Below, in pieces: positions 1-10,143 of a stretch of DNA of 64,000 bases. Below the pieces are notes generated by a model. It ran no database searches. It had not been told where the DNA came from and saw only the letters and a list, made by a program, of their open reading frames with translations. Numbering within the stretch: position 1 is the first letter of the stretch; the number at the start of each line of letters is the position of its first letter. The position numbers and the translations under genes are program-made. Location of the stretch: assembly GCF_000014885.1 (NCBI RefSeq), contig NC_011566.1, forward strand, positions 3,453,501 through 3,517,500. The letters run 5' to 3'. This DNA is from Shewanella piezotolerans WP3. Its GTDB lineage: Bacteria > Pseudomonadota > Gammaproteobacteria > Enterobacterales > Shewanellaceae.

Positions 1-2414
1 ATATTGCAGCTACAGGTTTAAATGATATTGCCGCAGTACTTGCACAAAGTAACTTTAATTCAAGTGGTTCCAATGTAGGTGCAAGTAACAATTCAGCTGG
101 TAACTTCTCATCTTCAAATTTACGTGGTTTAGGTTCTAATCGAACCCTTACTCTAGTGAATGGTAGACGAGTTGCTGGTGCTGCCAGCCTCAGCGGTTCT
201 AGTACAAACTTAAATATGATCCCATTAGAAGCCGTTGAACGTATTGAAATTTTACGTGACGGAGCGTCATCTATATATGGCTCCGATGCAATGGGTGGTG
301 TAATCAACATCATCACAAAATCTGACTTTGAAGGTCTAAATATCAGTGCAAACGTAGCTATTCCAACTAGAGGTGGTGCAGAAGACTTCGGTGGTTCGAT
401 GACATTTGGCTCTTCAACTGATAAAAGCTCGCTAATGTTCATCATTGAGCACCAGCAGCAGCGCAGCCTTAAAGGTGGCGAACGCGATCATTTGGATTCT
501 GAATATGCCACAAGACGATACAGTTCTCGTTACTCGCCATGGGGTAGCTACTGGGACTACAATAAAGAAAGCTACTTCCCTGGTCCAAACTGCCCAGAAG
601 AAAATATCTACACTCGTGACAGTGGTCAAAAGACTTGTGGTTACGATGTAATGGATGGTAAGACTTACTTACCAGAAAGACAAAAAACATCTATGTTTTC
701 AAACTTTAGCTATCAGCTTACTGATGATTTAGAGTTTTATACTACTGTACTCTATACGTACGATAAGAGCTTTACCTCAGCATCACCAATGTGGGCATGG
801 GGAGATATGGCTCCGGACAATCCAAATAACCCGACTTATGGCACTGCAGATGAAAGCTGGGTTGAGTATTACTCTTATCTACAAGATTCAGTTCCTAGAG
901 AGTTTACTTTTGACAGCCACCTTTTTGATATTAATACAGGTTTAATATACACAGTTGATGCAGGCACTTTGTCAATGAATTTGGCATATAGTCAAGATTC
1001 TTTTAACCAGAAATCTGAATATTATTTGATCGCGGATAAGTTTAAAGCAGCAGTGGATAATGGTGACTATAATCCATTTGAATACGCAGGCGGCCCGAAC
1101 GCGACTAAAGACGTATTAGATAGCTTCCGCCACACTCAAAGTCGTAATGGTGAGAATATTTCTCAGGGCGTTGTTATAGATTGGGCTGCAGCACTGCCAT
1201 TTGAGCTACCTGCAGGGGAAGTCGGTTACTCAGTCGGTGTTGAGTATCGTGATATCAAGCAACGAGATGAGCAGGATAGCCTATCGAACTCAGGTAACGT
1301 AGTAGGGGCTTATGGCGGTGATGTAGTTGGTGGACGTCAATACCGCGCCGCATTCCTAGAAGTTGAAGTACCATTACATGAAACTGTGACACTCACCGCT
1401 GCAACCCGTTACGATGATTACAGCCTGCCAGATCAGGGACAATTATCTAGCAGTGCAGGTATCCGCTTCCAACCATTTGAAAACTTAGTTTTAAGAACTT
1501 CATACTCAGAAGGCTTCCGTGTTGCATCTGTTGAAGAGGTTACGGGAGCTGAGTCAGTTGGTTATTTTGACCTTGTTGATCCTAAATATTGTAACCCTGT
1601 TCCAAAGGAAGAGCGTGCAGAGTCAGACCTGTGTGACACAGAGAATATACGTGTTCGCTATTTTGCAAACCCTGAGGTTGAACCTGAAACTTCCGCGCAG
1701 ATTTCAGCTGGGTTCGCATGGGACATTATTGAAAATATAGATCTAACAGTAGATTACTGGACAATAGAAATTGAGAATGAAATCACAAGTATAGGCGCAC
1801 GTACAATTCTAGATGAGGAGTACTTAGGAAACCTAGGCAACTATAGTGGCTTATATGTAAATAGAGACTTAGACCCTGATGCGACTAGGGAAATCACTGA
1901 AATAGGTTCAACTGTTACTAATTACCTAGGTAGTGATAAGTCTGGTGTTGATCTTTCTTTCAATAGCAAATTTGATATGGATGCAGCTGGTGAATTGACA
2001 TTCAGGCTAGATGCAAGTTTAAACTTAACCAATGAATTCCAAAAAACTCGTGAAGAGCCTGTTTACGATTATGTTGGATATTGGGAAAACCCTGAGTACC
2101 GTGCAACCTTCAACGCTCATTACCGTTTAGAAGACCTACAAGCTTATATGAATGTAAGGTATGTTGATGGTTTCTTAGGCGAAAGCCCAGTTGAAGAAGC
2201 AAATGGTGAAGACTTCAATGACGTAGGTTCAATGATCACTTATGACTTTGGCGTTCAATACCAGTTTGCAGACTACGGTGATCTAAGTTTAATCTTAATC
2301 AATGCGTTCGATAATCTTCCAGAAGTAAATGACGACCTTTGGAACGGTTACTTACCTGGCTTCCATAGCATTACAGGGCGTACAGTACAGATGAAATATA
2401 GTATTACATTCTAA
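1..2414 (+). CDS. TonB-dependent outer-membrane receptor, 5' end cut by window edge
   Basis: An energy-dependent outer-membrane receptor that would import a bulky ligand (peptide, metal chelate or glycan) using TonB/ExbBD. The reading frame is open from base 3, well before the first in-window start codon (GTG at 156), so the signal peptide, TonB box and start of the plug lie outside the window. The visible part begins inside the plug (residues resembling GLNDIAAVLAQ, then NLRGLGSNRTLTLVNGRR and the typical RIEILRDGASSIYGSDAMGGVINI stretch, split here by my wording) and continues through a large barrel to a C-terminal phenylalanine, as usual for barrel assembly. It resembles the second receptor of this window (minus strand, 6639-9476) in type. 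The ligand cannot be read from the sequence. A strong hairpin terminator follows. Confidence 0.93.
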   Translation, partial: IAATGLNDIAAVLAQSNFNSSGSNVGASNNSAGNFSSSNLRGLGSNRTLTLVNGRRVAGAASLSGSSTNLNMIPLEAVERIEILRDGASSIYGSDAMGGVINIITKSDFEGLNISANVAIPTRGGAEDFGGSMTFGSSTDKSSLMFIIEHQQQRSLKGGERDHLDSEYATRRYSSRYSPWGSYWDYNKESYFPGPNCPEENIYTRDSGQKTCGYDVMDGKTYLPERQKTSMFSNFSYQLTDDLEFYTTVLYTYDKSFTSASPMWAWGDMAPDNPNNPTYGTADESWVEYYSYLQDSVPREFTFDSHLFDINTGLIYTVDAGTLSMNLAYSQDSFNQKSEYYLIADKFKAAVDNGDYNPFEYAGGPNATKDVLDSFRHTQSRNGENISQGVVIDWAAALPFELPAGEVGYSVGVEYRDIKQRDEQDSLSNSGNVVGAYGGDVVGGRQYRAAFLEVEVPLHETVTLTAATRYDDYSLPDQGQLSSSAGIRFQPFENLVLRTSYSEGFRVASVEEVTGAESVGYFDLVDPKYCNPVPKEERAESDLCDTENIRVRYFANPEVEPETSAQISAGFAWDIIENIDLTVDYWTIEIENEITSIGARTILDEEYLGNLGNYSGLYVNRDLDPDATREITEIGSTVTNYLGSDKSGVDLSFNSKFDMDAAGELTFRLDASLNLTNEFQKTREEPVYDYVGYWENPEYRATFNAHYRLEDLQAYMNVRYVDGFLGESPVEEANGEDFNDVGSMITYDFGVQYQFADYGDLSLILINAFDNLPEVNDDLWNGYLPGFHSITGRTVQMKYSITF

Positions 2415-2485
2415 TCTTAGTACTAGTGTTTGAAAACAAGTAGTTCTGTTACAATTAGCGGAATTATTTAACAAACAATACCAAC

Positions 2486-2524
2486 AAAAGGCATATCAGG
2501 TTCTCTACTGGTATGCCTTTTTTC
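2486..2524 (+). terminator. Rho-independent terminator after the first TonB receptor
   Basis: Arms AAAAGGCATA and TATGCCTTTT pair almost perfectly, extended inward by CAG/CTG, and end in a run of six T. It lies about 70 bases past the receptor stop codon. Confidence 0.85.
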
Positions 2525-2619
2525 ACTCATAGAAAACTTTGCAAAATACTCTGCATTCATCTTGCAGTTAATCGCACTTTAAGCCAAGGTAAGTCATCTC
2601 TTACTAATTGTGACATCCG

Positions 2620-3195
2620 ATGAAACGCACTCCTGCTTTTGTAAAATCTTTGCTCAGTATTTCCCTGTTCGCCCCTATGCCTGCATTGGCCTTTCAATCG
2701 GATACCACCAATATTTTAATGTTGGCGATTACGTTAGGTGGCTTTTGCTTTTTTAATTTATTACTAACGGGCTTGTTTTACTTTACTGGCAAATACCAAA
2801 GTAGCCGTTTTGCTAAATTGCACACACTTATCTCACTTATCCCGGCAGTCATAACCTTTGTTGTCGCGATGGTTTATATCAAGGGTGCCGGTGCTATCTC
2901 ACTTAATATAGGTGTTATCATCGTCAGTGTTGCGTTGAGCTTACTGCCGATACAGCTGAGCCATCATGCAAAAGCCCCAACCGAAAACACAGCATTGATT
3001 TTAGCGATTGTAGCCCTGTTGATGATGCTTAGCGCTTATTACGCTGCGCCGCTGACACTATTTGCTATTGCTATTGCCCATGTCGCAGCCTTCAGTCGTG
3101 GCAGTATTATCAGCAAACTACTTAGCTACGCTACACTCATTGCAGGTTACAGTTATTTAGGATATTGGGCTTATCAAATTGCACTGCATAGTTAA
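2620..3195 (+). CDS. Small multi-pass inner-membrane protein of unknown function
   Basis: A 191-residue hydrophobic protein that I do not recognise. It starts with a signal-like segment (MKRTPAFVKSLLSISLFAP, ending near ALAF), followed by about five or six hydrophobic stretches (roughly residues 30-55, 68-90, 93-112, 124-147, 150-165 and 168-188). There are no catalytic motifs or cysteine pairs. The length and composition are those of many small uncharacterised Shewanella membrane proteins. It lies 29 bases upstream of the uracil-DNA-glycosylase-like gene on the same strand, so they may be co-transcribed, but no functional link is evident. Confidence 0.75.
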   Translation: MKRTPAFVKSLLSISLFAPMPALAFQSDTTNILMLAITLGGFCFFNLLLTGLFYFTGKYQSSRFAKLHTLISLIPAVITFVVAMVYIKGAGAISLNIGVIIVSVALSLLPIQLSHHAKAPTENTALILAIVALLMMLSAYYAAPLTLFAIAIAHVAAFSRGSIISKLLSYATLIAGYSYLGYWAYQIALHS

Positions 3196-3224
3196 ACGCA
3201 GGCAAACTAAGCTCGTAGCTAATC

Positions 3225-3824
3225 ATGCCAAAAGAAGCGCTACTCGATAATTTACTTAAGCAAGTACAACAATGTCAGCTTTGCAGTGAACACTTGCCGT
3301 TTGCCGCAAAGCCCATTGTGCAACTTGCTAGCAATGCAAAAATATTGATCGCAGGACAAGCACCTGGGCAAAAAACACATCACAAAGGACACCCTTTTGA
3401 CGATGCCAGTGGAGAGCGGCTTAGGAGCTGGTTAGGTGTCACTCGCGAGCAGTTCTATGACCCCGAACTATTTGCCTTTCTACCTATGGGGTTTTGCTTT
3501 CCAGGCAGTTACTCCTCAGCAGATAAAAAAAGTGGTGATAAGCCGCCACGGCCTGAATGCGCGGCCACATGGCGCCAGCCAATTCTCAATGAACTTAAGC
3601 ACATTGAGCTCACGTTACTGGTTGGTCAATATGCCATTGAATGGCATTTAAAACGAAAGCTAGCTGTCACTAAAGCTGTTGAACAGTGGCAAGAGTTATG
3701 GCCACAAGTGTTGGTTATGCCCCACCCTAGCCCGAGAAACAATATCTGGCTAAAGCGACATCCAGAGTTTGAGCAACAAATCATTCCAAAATTGCAGCAG
3801 CAGATTGCCATACTCATCGAATAA
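3225..3824 (+). CDS. Uracil-DNA glycosylase superfamily protein
   Basis: A likely DNA-repair glycosylase or relative. The first motif is GQAPGQKTHHKGHPFDD around residues 44-60, followed by SGERLRSWLG; the second is HPSPRN near residue 167, the position where UDG-superfamily enzymes have their HPS loop. Four cysteines (C17 and C20 as CxxC, then one in GFCFPG and one in RPECAA) are spaced somewhat like those holding the 4Fe-4S cluster of family-4 UDGs, so an iron-sulfur form is possible (inference). At 199 residues it is normal for the family. It follows the membrane-protein gene by 29 bases and faces the M6 protease gene across a terminator. The true substrate is not known. Confidence 0.8.
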   Translation: MPKEALLDNLLKQVQQCQLCSEHLPFAAKPIVQLASNAKILIAGQAPGQKTHHKGHPFDDASGERLRSWLGVTREQFYDPELFAFLPMGFCFPGSYSSADKKSGDKPPRPECAATWRQPILNELKHIELTLLVGQYAIEWHLKRKLAVTKAVEQWQELWPQVLVMPHPSPRNNIWLKRHPEFEQQIIPKLQQQIAILIE

Positions 3825-3888
3825 GCGGCAATGCCGATCTCCAGCGATTAGCCTTGTGGGGCCTATTAAATCTAAAACATACGTGTAT

Positions 3889-3922
3889 AAAAAAACCTCA
3901 AACCGAGTATCAGGTTTGAGGG
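3889..3922 (-). terminator. Terminator of the M6 protease gene
   Basis: CCTCAAACC and GGTTTGAGG pair over nine bases with an eight-base loop. Read on the minus strand the stem is followed by seven T, so it mainly serves the minus-strand protease gene and could also stop the convergent UDG transcript. Confidence 0.8.
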
Positions 3923-3980
3923 TGTAAGGAAAAGAATGGTAAGGGAAAATAAACCAGTCACTCCATCAACAAAACTACCG

Positions 3981-6383
3981 TTATTTAACTGTTATAGTCA
4001 GTACTCCGCTTGCAACTCCCTGTTTTGTTCCTCTAACGGCGACAAACCATTCACCTGCAGCAGGAGCATCAACGGCCACAAACTCACCGCCGCTATCTTT
4101 CGCACTATAACTGCGAGCACTCGCTTCCTCGCCTTCATTTAGCATCAACATCGCTGAGCCACCATTTTCATCCAGACTCGCCTCAATCACAGTACTCCCT
4201 GCAGGCACAGCTACCATGAAGTGCTGATAACTGCCGCTCGCCACATCAATCTTATAGCTGGTTACAGAGCCATTTTCTCCTGGTGATTCACTGTCTGATT
4301 CATATTCGGCCACCAAAGAGACATCAGCAAAAGATTGTCCGTTGTAACCTTTAACCACAAAGAAATAGCGCCCCTCAAGGGTTTCTCCCAGCTCAGACTC
4401 TGTACACAACTCTACGACACTTGAACTGTTTAAGAAGCAGTCGGCGCTGCTACTGTCATTAACTACGCCGTAGTTAACATATAGATCTGCATCTCCACCA
4501 CTATTATGGCTAAGCGACAACTGAAGCTTGCTTGCCCCTACCGGCACGTCGATATAACCCGTTATAGCCTCGCCTTGGTTTGCAGCCAAAGACACTGGCA
4601 CACCATTTTGTAATACAATCTCCTGCGTTGCCGCGCCGTTGCCTAAATCAAAGGTCATTACCGCCCCTTTGGCGGAGATGTTGGTCATCGCTAAGCCGCT
4701 TTCACTGCCGTCCCACCACTGACTGCTTGGTTGACTTTGACTAGAAAACTCTGTATCCCAGTCTTGCTCGGTGCTGTACTCATCACTACCTCCGTCACCA
4801 TCTTCACCAAATAAGTCATGAATATCGCCGTCATTAAAGTCGTGCTCTAAATCAAAATAATGATCAGCACTGACCAGTTGTACACCGTTGTGCAACGTCG
4901 AGCAGTCTTGGAAGCCAAGATCACATGGGAAAGCATTCACATCGCTTTGGGCGCTACCATCTGATTGAGGCGCCGATATCGCGTCATCAATATGCCAAAT
5001 TGCAAGCCCTTTCCCTGGCGCATAGGCATCAAACCCCTGCTGGTCGCGATTCTCAATAAGAAAGTATTCTTGTGGGTTATCAGGGTTTTCATATAGGTAA
5101 GCGGTTGCATTATTAACTGACTCTGCAATCTCAAACTCAGTATCGTTAATACCATTGATTTTGGTCGGTGCTATCCAGCCTAAAATATATTTTCCCCAAG
5201 CAGATAAATGCGCTGGAGACTCACCATCTCGATTAGGGCCCGTTTTACTCCCCGATGCCATTAGGCTCCAGTCCCCTGCGCCTGCAGTTTGTCCCGAGTT
5301 GCTGCCCCCGGTATCATACAAGTCAGGCAAACCAAACACGTGACCAAACTCATGGGCAAAGGTGCCAACATTTGCTCGCGTACCCGCATTACTCAGCTCT
5401 GGTGCAACAAAGTAATCGTTCACTGTAACTGTCTTTGTCGGATCTGATAGGCATTGATCATTCGTCTGATATACCCCATAACCATCGCCCTCAGTTTCAA
5501 GCCAGTACATGCTGTACTTGTGCGCCCATATGTCATTGTTTACGCCAACAGCTTGGTGTTCACCGTTGCCTTGATAGATAAATGAGACTAAATCAACCTG
5601 ACAGTCTTGGTTGATATCTGCGAACAAAGAAAAGTCGACACTAGCGTCAATTAAATCCAGAGCACTTTCAATCATTACCCCGATGTTACTGTCGTAACCC
5701 GCACTATTGTTGCGCCCATAAAAATCATGGCTGCCTGGTAACGTCACCCAATCAATAACGCCTGCATCTCCGCCTTGTAAGGTAAGTTCGCCATAGGATA
5801 CTTCTCGATAGTAAGCTGTTAATCCTTTGGCATCCTGGAATAGAAAACGGTCAAACTCATTACGTTCGACAGTGGCACTCGTATCTGAGAAGTTAACCAT
5901 TATAACGGGTACATTTACCGTACCGGCAACATGTTGTATCGCTGTTTGGCTAACACCACTACTATTTAAACTACTGCCATTGACCATTGACCGTGCAAAC
6001 AGGTTATTTTGATGAGCTTGAGTTCGGCGTAATTTAGCACGCTTTTGAGCTTCTCCTTGGATACGGGGATTACTGCCCTTTTCTTTGAGATTCATCGCTT
6101 GAGTCGCTTTAACGGTAGACTTAACTTGATAACCTTTGCTATCAAGCTTAGTGGTATACCAGTCTCCACTCTCCTCATCTTGCTGTACAGCTACCCCCTT
6201 TTTGGTTTCCCAACCATGGGCAAACTCATCACCCCATTTTCGAAGCCAGATACTGTTACCATCACTTTGTTTAAATTCAATCAACTTCTTAGAAGCTGGT
6301 TCTGCATGCAGCGGAGCGTGATTTGCAAATAAGGGCGCGAATATAGCGCTAGATAATAATGCCAACTTAAGTTTTTTATTCAT
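3981..6383 (-). CDS. Secreted M6 family metalloprotease (immune inhibitor A-like) with C-terminal PPC-type domains
   Basis: An exported zinc endopeptidase. The start is supported by AAGGAAA seven bases upstream and by a signal peptide ending near LHAEP. The zinc motif HEFGHVFGLPD places the ligands at H344, E345 and H348, and the following aspartate is typical of M6 peptidases, as is the downstream GAGDWSLMASG Met-turn-like region. After the catalytic part come two beta-sandwich domains of PPC (pre-peptidase C-terminal) type at about 600-695 and 705-799, the first with a DADLYVN motif; such domains are commonly cleaved after secretion. It is flanked by two proteins of the same scavenging style: a TonB receptor upstream and the UDG gene downstream. 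Probably used to degrade extracellular protein. Confidence 0.93.
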   Translation of the reverse strand: MNKKLKLALLSSAIFAPLFANHAPLHAEPASKKLIEFKQSDGNSIWLRKWGDEFAHGWETKKGVAVQQDEESGDWYTTKLDSKGYQVKSTVKATQAMNLKEKGSNPRIQGEAQKRAKLRRTQAHQNNLFARSMVNGSSLNSSGVSQTAIQHVAGTVNVPVIMVNFSDTSATVERNEFDRFLFQDAKGLTAYYREVSYGELTLQGGDAGVIDWVTLPGSHDFYGRNNSAGYDSNIGVMIESALDLIDASVDFSLFADINQDCQVDLVSFIYQGNGEHQAVGVNNDIWAHKYSMYWLETEGDGYGVYQTNDQCLSDPTKTVTVNDYFVAPELSNAGTRANVGTFAHEFGHVFGLPDLYDTGGSNSGQTAGAGDWSLMASGSKTGPNRDGESPAHLSAWGKYILGWIAPTKINGINDTEFEIAESVNNATAYLYENPDNPQEYFLIENRDQQGFDAYAPGKGLAIWHIDDAISAPQSDGSAQSDVNAFPCDLGFQDCSTLHNGVQLVSADHYFDLEHDFNDGDIHDLFGEDGDGGSDEYSTEQDWDTEFSSQSQPSSQWWDGSESGLAMTNISAKGAVMTFDLGNGAATQEIVLQNGVPVSLAANQGEAITGYIDVPVGASKLQLSLSHNSGGDADLYVNYGVVNDSSSADCFLNSSSVVELCTESELGETLEGRYFFVVKGYNGQSFADVSLVAEYESDSESPGENGSVTSYKIDVASGSYQHFMVAVPAGSTVIEASLDENGGSAMLMLNEGEEASARSYSAKDSGGEFVAVDAPAAGEWFVAVRGTKQGVASGVLTITVK

Positions 6384-6599
6384 TATATTTCCTTAAGGTT
6401 AATCGGCAAGATACAACGGCTTAATTAAAAACTAAGTCATCTTGGTTATAGATATAAATATGAAGGCTAAGACAGCCAGTAAATAATGAGCAATTAATAA
6501 TACAAATCATCAAACTGACTTGTTAAAAGCTCAATAAGAGTAGAACGTTTTAAATTATGTCTTTTATTAAAAATCGGTCTGTATTAAATGGAAGAAAAT

Positions 6600-6623
6600 A
6601 GAGCGACATCAACATGCCACTCT
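6600..6623 (-). terminator. Probable terminator of the second TonB receptor gene
   Basis: AGAGTGGCAT and ATGTCGCTCT (minus strand) pair over ten positions with two G-U pairs around a GTTG loop, followed by ATTTTC, 16 bases past the receptor stop. Confidence 0.6.
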
Positions 6624-6638
6624 ATGCTTTATAACGAG

Positions 6639-9476
6639 TTAAAACTGAATATTGAAACCTGCGTTATAACCACGACCACGAATTGGGTACGTTGTACTAC
6701 CGGTACTTGCCCCCGCAGTTCCCAACCAATCTTGGTCAAACACGTTAGTCACTCCCACATAAGCGCGAACAGAGTCGGTAAAGTCGTAGCTTAAGCGGGT
6801 ATTGTGCAAGATTGAAGATGGCATAATTGGGGTATCATGGGTCTCCTCAGTCGCTGTACGGCTATATTTAGTGCTTGAAACATAGTTGATCTGCCAAGTC
6901 GCCTTAAAGCCTGCATCTGCATAACTAGTAATGAAAGATGATTTCCACTCAGGAGTCCCTCTTACACCAACGTAATTATGAACCTCTGAATCGTTTGCAT
7001 CTTTGAAACTGCTATGGATAGCGTAAGTACCGTATAACGTCAGATCGATATTAGCGCCGCTATTAAGATCCCAATCGTAATTGGCTTGAAAGTCGATACC
7101 TTTGCGCTTCATTTTGGCGTTATTGACGTAGGTGTCATTAACGAAACTGATATTGCCGTCAGCTTTACGTGTCACTTGGCTACAAAATGGATTATTAATC
7201 GTTGTTGAATCTACGCAGCGGTCAACAATTGTACCCGCACCAACTCTAGTAATCACATCCTCAATTTCAATATCGTAGTAATCGAGCGACACAATAAAGT
7301 TATCTAGCATTGACGAGGTATAGACTAAACCTGCCGTTAAAGTATAAGCGAGCTCAGGGTTCAAGTCTTCATTACCCTTGGTGGCACCATCAACTTGAGT
7401 TTCGATACGCAGATCCGATACAAAATCAGCAGGTACACCTAACGCTTGGCAGTTTGCTGCTCGAACGTCTGGGTTGTCCCCAAGGTGCAGATTGTCCATG
7501 TCACAAGGGTCAGTTATTTTAAAAGCACCTGTAGACTCGGGAGCAAATAATTCAGTCAATTGTGGTGCTCTAACGGCTTTGGCATATACGCTGCGTACGC
7601 GGACTTCATCATTGATCGCCCAGTTAACACCAAACTTCCAGCTATCGTTAGTCCCTGAGGTCGAGTAATGGGCAACACGTAGTGCGGCTTCTACATCTAC
7701 CGACTCAGCATAGGCAACGTCGGCAATCACCGGGATATTAACCTCAACATAACCTTCGGTAATGTTACGGTCGACATCTTGCGGAGCAACAGTGTTACCT
7801 CTATTTAACCCCAACAGCATCACATCAGAAGGTTCAACTTTAAAACCCTCTTGCCTGAACTCAGCGCCGAAACCAACCTGCAGTGGACCTGCAGGTAATT
7901 CAAATGCCGTGCCATTAACATTGGCGGAAACAGTATGCTGGAAGCTACTAGTGGTATCAGTAAATGGATCTAAGCGTAAGTAATCTTGTGTCTCATCTGA
8001 TAACGGCATAAACGGATTAAACTCTGGACAGCTATTGGTCTGTTCGCACACACCGACGGTCTCAAATCGGTAAAAACGTGTGGTATCTACGTAATTTGAG
8101 TAAGTGCGATCTTTATCTGTTTTGCCACTAGAGAGGTAAGTGTCCCAATACCAATCATCTGAGATATCACCCTCAAGGCTTACTGACGCTGATAGGTACT
8201 CGCGTTCATTCTCAGTGATTCGATCACCAATCTGTTGAAATGTGTACGGCACCTTAATCCAGCTACTGCCATCATTATGTTCAGCAACTACATCGAGAAC
8301 TTCTTGAGGTACTTTGAAATCAGCATTAGCCGTATCTAGCCATGTAGAGTACATAAACTCAGGGTCGATGCGTTGTTTCGCCGTCACCTTGCTGTATTGC
8401 ACGTTACCAGATAAGCGTATGCTGTTATCAAAGTCATAACTAGCACTGACATAAGCACTGTATTTTTCATCAGGGATCTGAAATTGTACAGGCCCGTTAC
8501 TCGAATACATATAAGGGTTATCGACTCTAGACTGCTTGTAATAGCTGTATAGCTCTTCATCCGTTGCAGACAAGTAGCCTGGCGTTAAACTACCATCATC
8601 GTCTCGACCAAACTGGTAATAGCTATAATCAGCATCAGGTAAGTAAATAGTCGGTCTATCTACCGGAATGTTGTAATCGACCCAACCAACGTTACGCAAA
8701 GTGATTAGATCGGGGATCCCCTCCTTTTCACCGTATGGATCAAGTTTATTACGTACATAACTTGTCTCTGCACGAGAGCCAGCACGATCTGCATAACGCA
8801 ATTCATTTTGTTTTGAATAATCTAAACTGACAACGAAGTTGCCTTTACTGTCATCAAAAGACTGACCGGTCGTCAAGGTGACACCTGTTTGCTCACCATC
8901 ACCCATTTCGGTGGTTGAACCATAAGCGTTTAACTCAAGACCTTCATAATCTTTTTTAAGGATGATGTTTACAACACCTGCAACGGCATCAGAGCCATAG
9001 ACCGCTGATGCACCGCCTGTTAGCACCTCAACTCGATCAACAAGAGTTGCCGGAATATTATTCAGATCGGTAACCAATAAATCACTAGAGTTCAGTGTTT
9101 GCGTTGGGCGGTGACCATCAACCAATACCAAAGTACGAATTGTACCCAGGTCTCTTAACTCGGTTGTACTTAAGCCTGCGTTCTCTGGATTATAGGAGTT
9201 AGCAGATGCTTCTATCCCTTGAAACTGTGGCAACGTTGCCAACATTTCATTAAGGTTCATACTACCAGTAATCGCAAGCTCTTCAGCGGTAACCACTGTC
9301 ACTGGCGCAGTGGTATCAGCACCGGCTCTTGCCAAACGAGAACCAGTAACAACGATTCTTTCGTAGCCTTCTTCATTAGCGCCATCGTCGACAAGAGCCG
9401 CCTCAGCAACCGCACTTTGCGCGATTAAACTCGACATGACCGCCACAAATATTGGCTTTAACTTCAATGCTTTCAT
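6639..9476 (-). CDS. TonB-dependent outer-membrane receptor
   Basis: A complete 945-residue receptor. AGGAAGGG sits just upstream of the ATG. The signal peptide ends near QSAVAEA, a TonB-box-like RIVVTGSR follows at about residues 40-47, the plug holds ELRDLGTIRTLVLVDGHRP and VEVLTGGASAVYGSDAVAG, and the barrel ends with NAGFNIQF, the last residue phenylalanine. Its plug resembles that of the large Shewanella/Alteromonas receptors often annotated as OMR-family and often linked to peptide or amino-acid uptake, but the ligand is not evident here. The gene lies between two secreted proteases on the same strand, with an unusually long 800-base gene-free region upstream that shares sequence motifs with the region upstream of the 10.3-12.3 kb protease. 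Confidence 0.94.
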   Translation of the reverse strand: MKALKLKPIFVAVMSSLIAQSAVAEAALVDDGANEEGYERIVVTGSRLARAGADTTAPVTVVTAEELAITGSMNLNEMLATLPQFQGIEASANSYNPENAGLSTTELRDLGTIRTLVLVDGHRPTQTLNSSDLLVTDLNNIPATLVDRVEVLTGGASAVYGSDAVAGVVNIILKKDYEGLELNAYGSTTEMGDGEQTGVTLTTGQSFDDSKGNFVVSLDYSKQNELRYADRAGSRAETSYVRNKLDPYGEKEGIPDLITLRNVGWVDYNIPVDRPTIYLPDADYSYYQFGRDDDGSLTPGYLSATDEELYSYYKQSRVDNPYMYSSNGPVQFQIPDEKYSAYVSASYDFDNSIRLSGNVQYSKVTAKQRIDPEFMYSTWLDTANADFKVPQEVLDVVAEHNDGSSWIKVPYTFQQIGDRITENEREYLSASVSLEGDISDDWYWDTYLSSGKTDKDRTYSNYVDTTRFYRFETVGVCEQTNSCPEFNPFMPLSDETQDYLRLDPFTDTTSSFQHTVSANVNGTAFELPAGPLQVGFGAEFRQEGFKVEPSDVMLLGLNRGNTVAPQDVDRNITEGYVEVNIPVIADVAYAESVDVEAALRVAHYSTSGTNDSWKFGVNWAINDEVRVRSVYAKAVRAPQLTELFAPESTGAFKITDPCDMDNLHLGDNPDVRAANCQALGVPADFVSDLRIETQVDGATKGNEDLNPELAYTLTAGLVYTSSMLDNFIVSLDYYDIEIEDVITRVGAGTIVDRCVDSTTINNPFCSQVTRKADGNISFVNDTYVNNAKMKRKGIDFQANYDWDLNSGANIDLTLYGTYAIHSSFKDANDSEVHNYVGVRGTPEWKSSFITSYADAGFKATWQINYVSSTKYSRTATEETHDTPIMPSSILHNTRLSYDFTDSVRAYVGVTNVFDQDWLGTAGASTGSTTYPIRGRGYNAGFNIQF

Positions 9477-9780
9477 AACCCTTCCTTTAAAAAAATAAAA
9501 TCATTTTTCTTATTGTTAAAAACTAACTTTGTGCAAATATCAGTTACAGTAAGATGCCATTCATCAGTGCTATATCGCTCCAAATAAATAGCAATAACCT
9601 CATTTGCCAGATGATTTTATACAGTATAAAAAGTGGTTTTCAAATTGTGAGAGATTTGTTTGAAATGAAGACCCAAGAAACCAAAGCAAAAAATACAACC
9701 GCAAAATCAACAACTTAAAGTGGCAAGCTATCTAATTATAAATGAAAGATGATAATAGATGAGCTGGATGTTGCAGCAAA

Positions 9781-9795
9781 ATGATAAATGATGAT
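9781..9795. promoter_or_regulatory. Shared upstream motif A, copy 1
   Basis: ATGATAAATGATGAT, about 300 bases upstream of the TonB receptor start, matches 14 of 15 bases at 12589-12603, about 290-320 bases upstream of the GEVED protease start. Candidate operator; the binding protein is not known. Confidence 0.3.
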
Positions 9796-9863
9796 TAAAG
9801 ATTATCGCTATATAAGCTATACCTTCAAAATGCCTTGCTCTAAAGAGCAAAATGCCACTCTGC

Positions 9864-9878
9864 TTTGCATCTCTATAA
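9864..9878. promoter_or_regulatory. Shared upstream motif B, copy 1
   Basis: TTTGCATCTCTATAA is repeated exactly at 12704-12718. Both copies lie about 390-420 bases upstream of a minus-strand start codon. Candidate regulatory site or trace of duplicated upstream DNA. Confidence 0.3.
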
Positions 9879-10038
9879 GAGATAAAACTGTCATATTCTT
9901 AGCAAAAAATTGATTGGCACCTCAAACCAACACGAGTCATCAAGCTCGTGTTTAAAGAAATAAGAGTGGATAATAGTGAGGAGAGCATATCCCTTGAGCC
10001 ACTAAGTGCTTTATTGGTATCTATTCGCTGACTCTTAA

Positions 10039-10143
10039 AAACAACACAGACAGGTGGTAACTGCAATTGAAGCGCTGAATGTTTTGAAATTAGGAGGTTT
10101 AGGTTTAGCCAGAATGGTGGCCGAAATGAAAGAAAGTAGATGA
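10039..10143 (+). pseudogene. Possible C-terminal remnant of a lost gene
   Basis: A 34-codon open stretch ends at a TGA and reads like the end of a helical protein (AIEALNVLKLGGLGLARMV then AEMKESR). It follows an in-frame stop, has no good start or ribosome site and is surrounded by non-coding sequence. I do not recognise the parent family. It may be chance. Confidence 0.2.
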
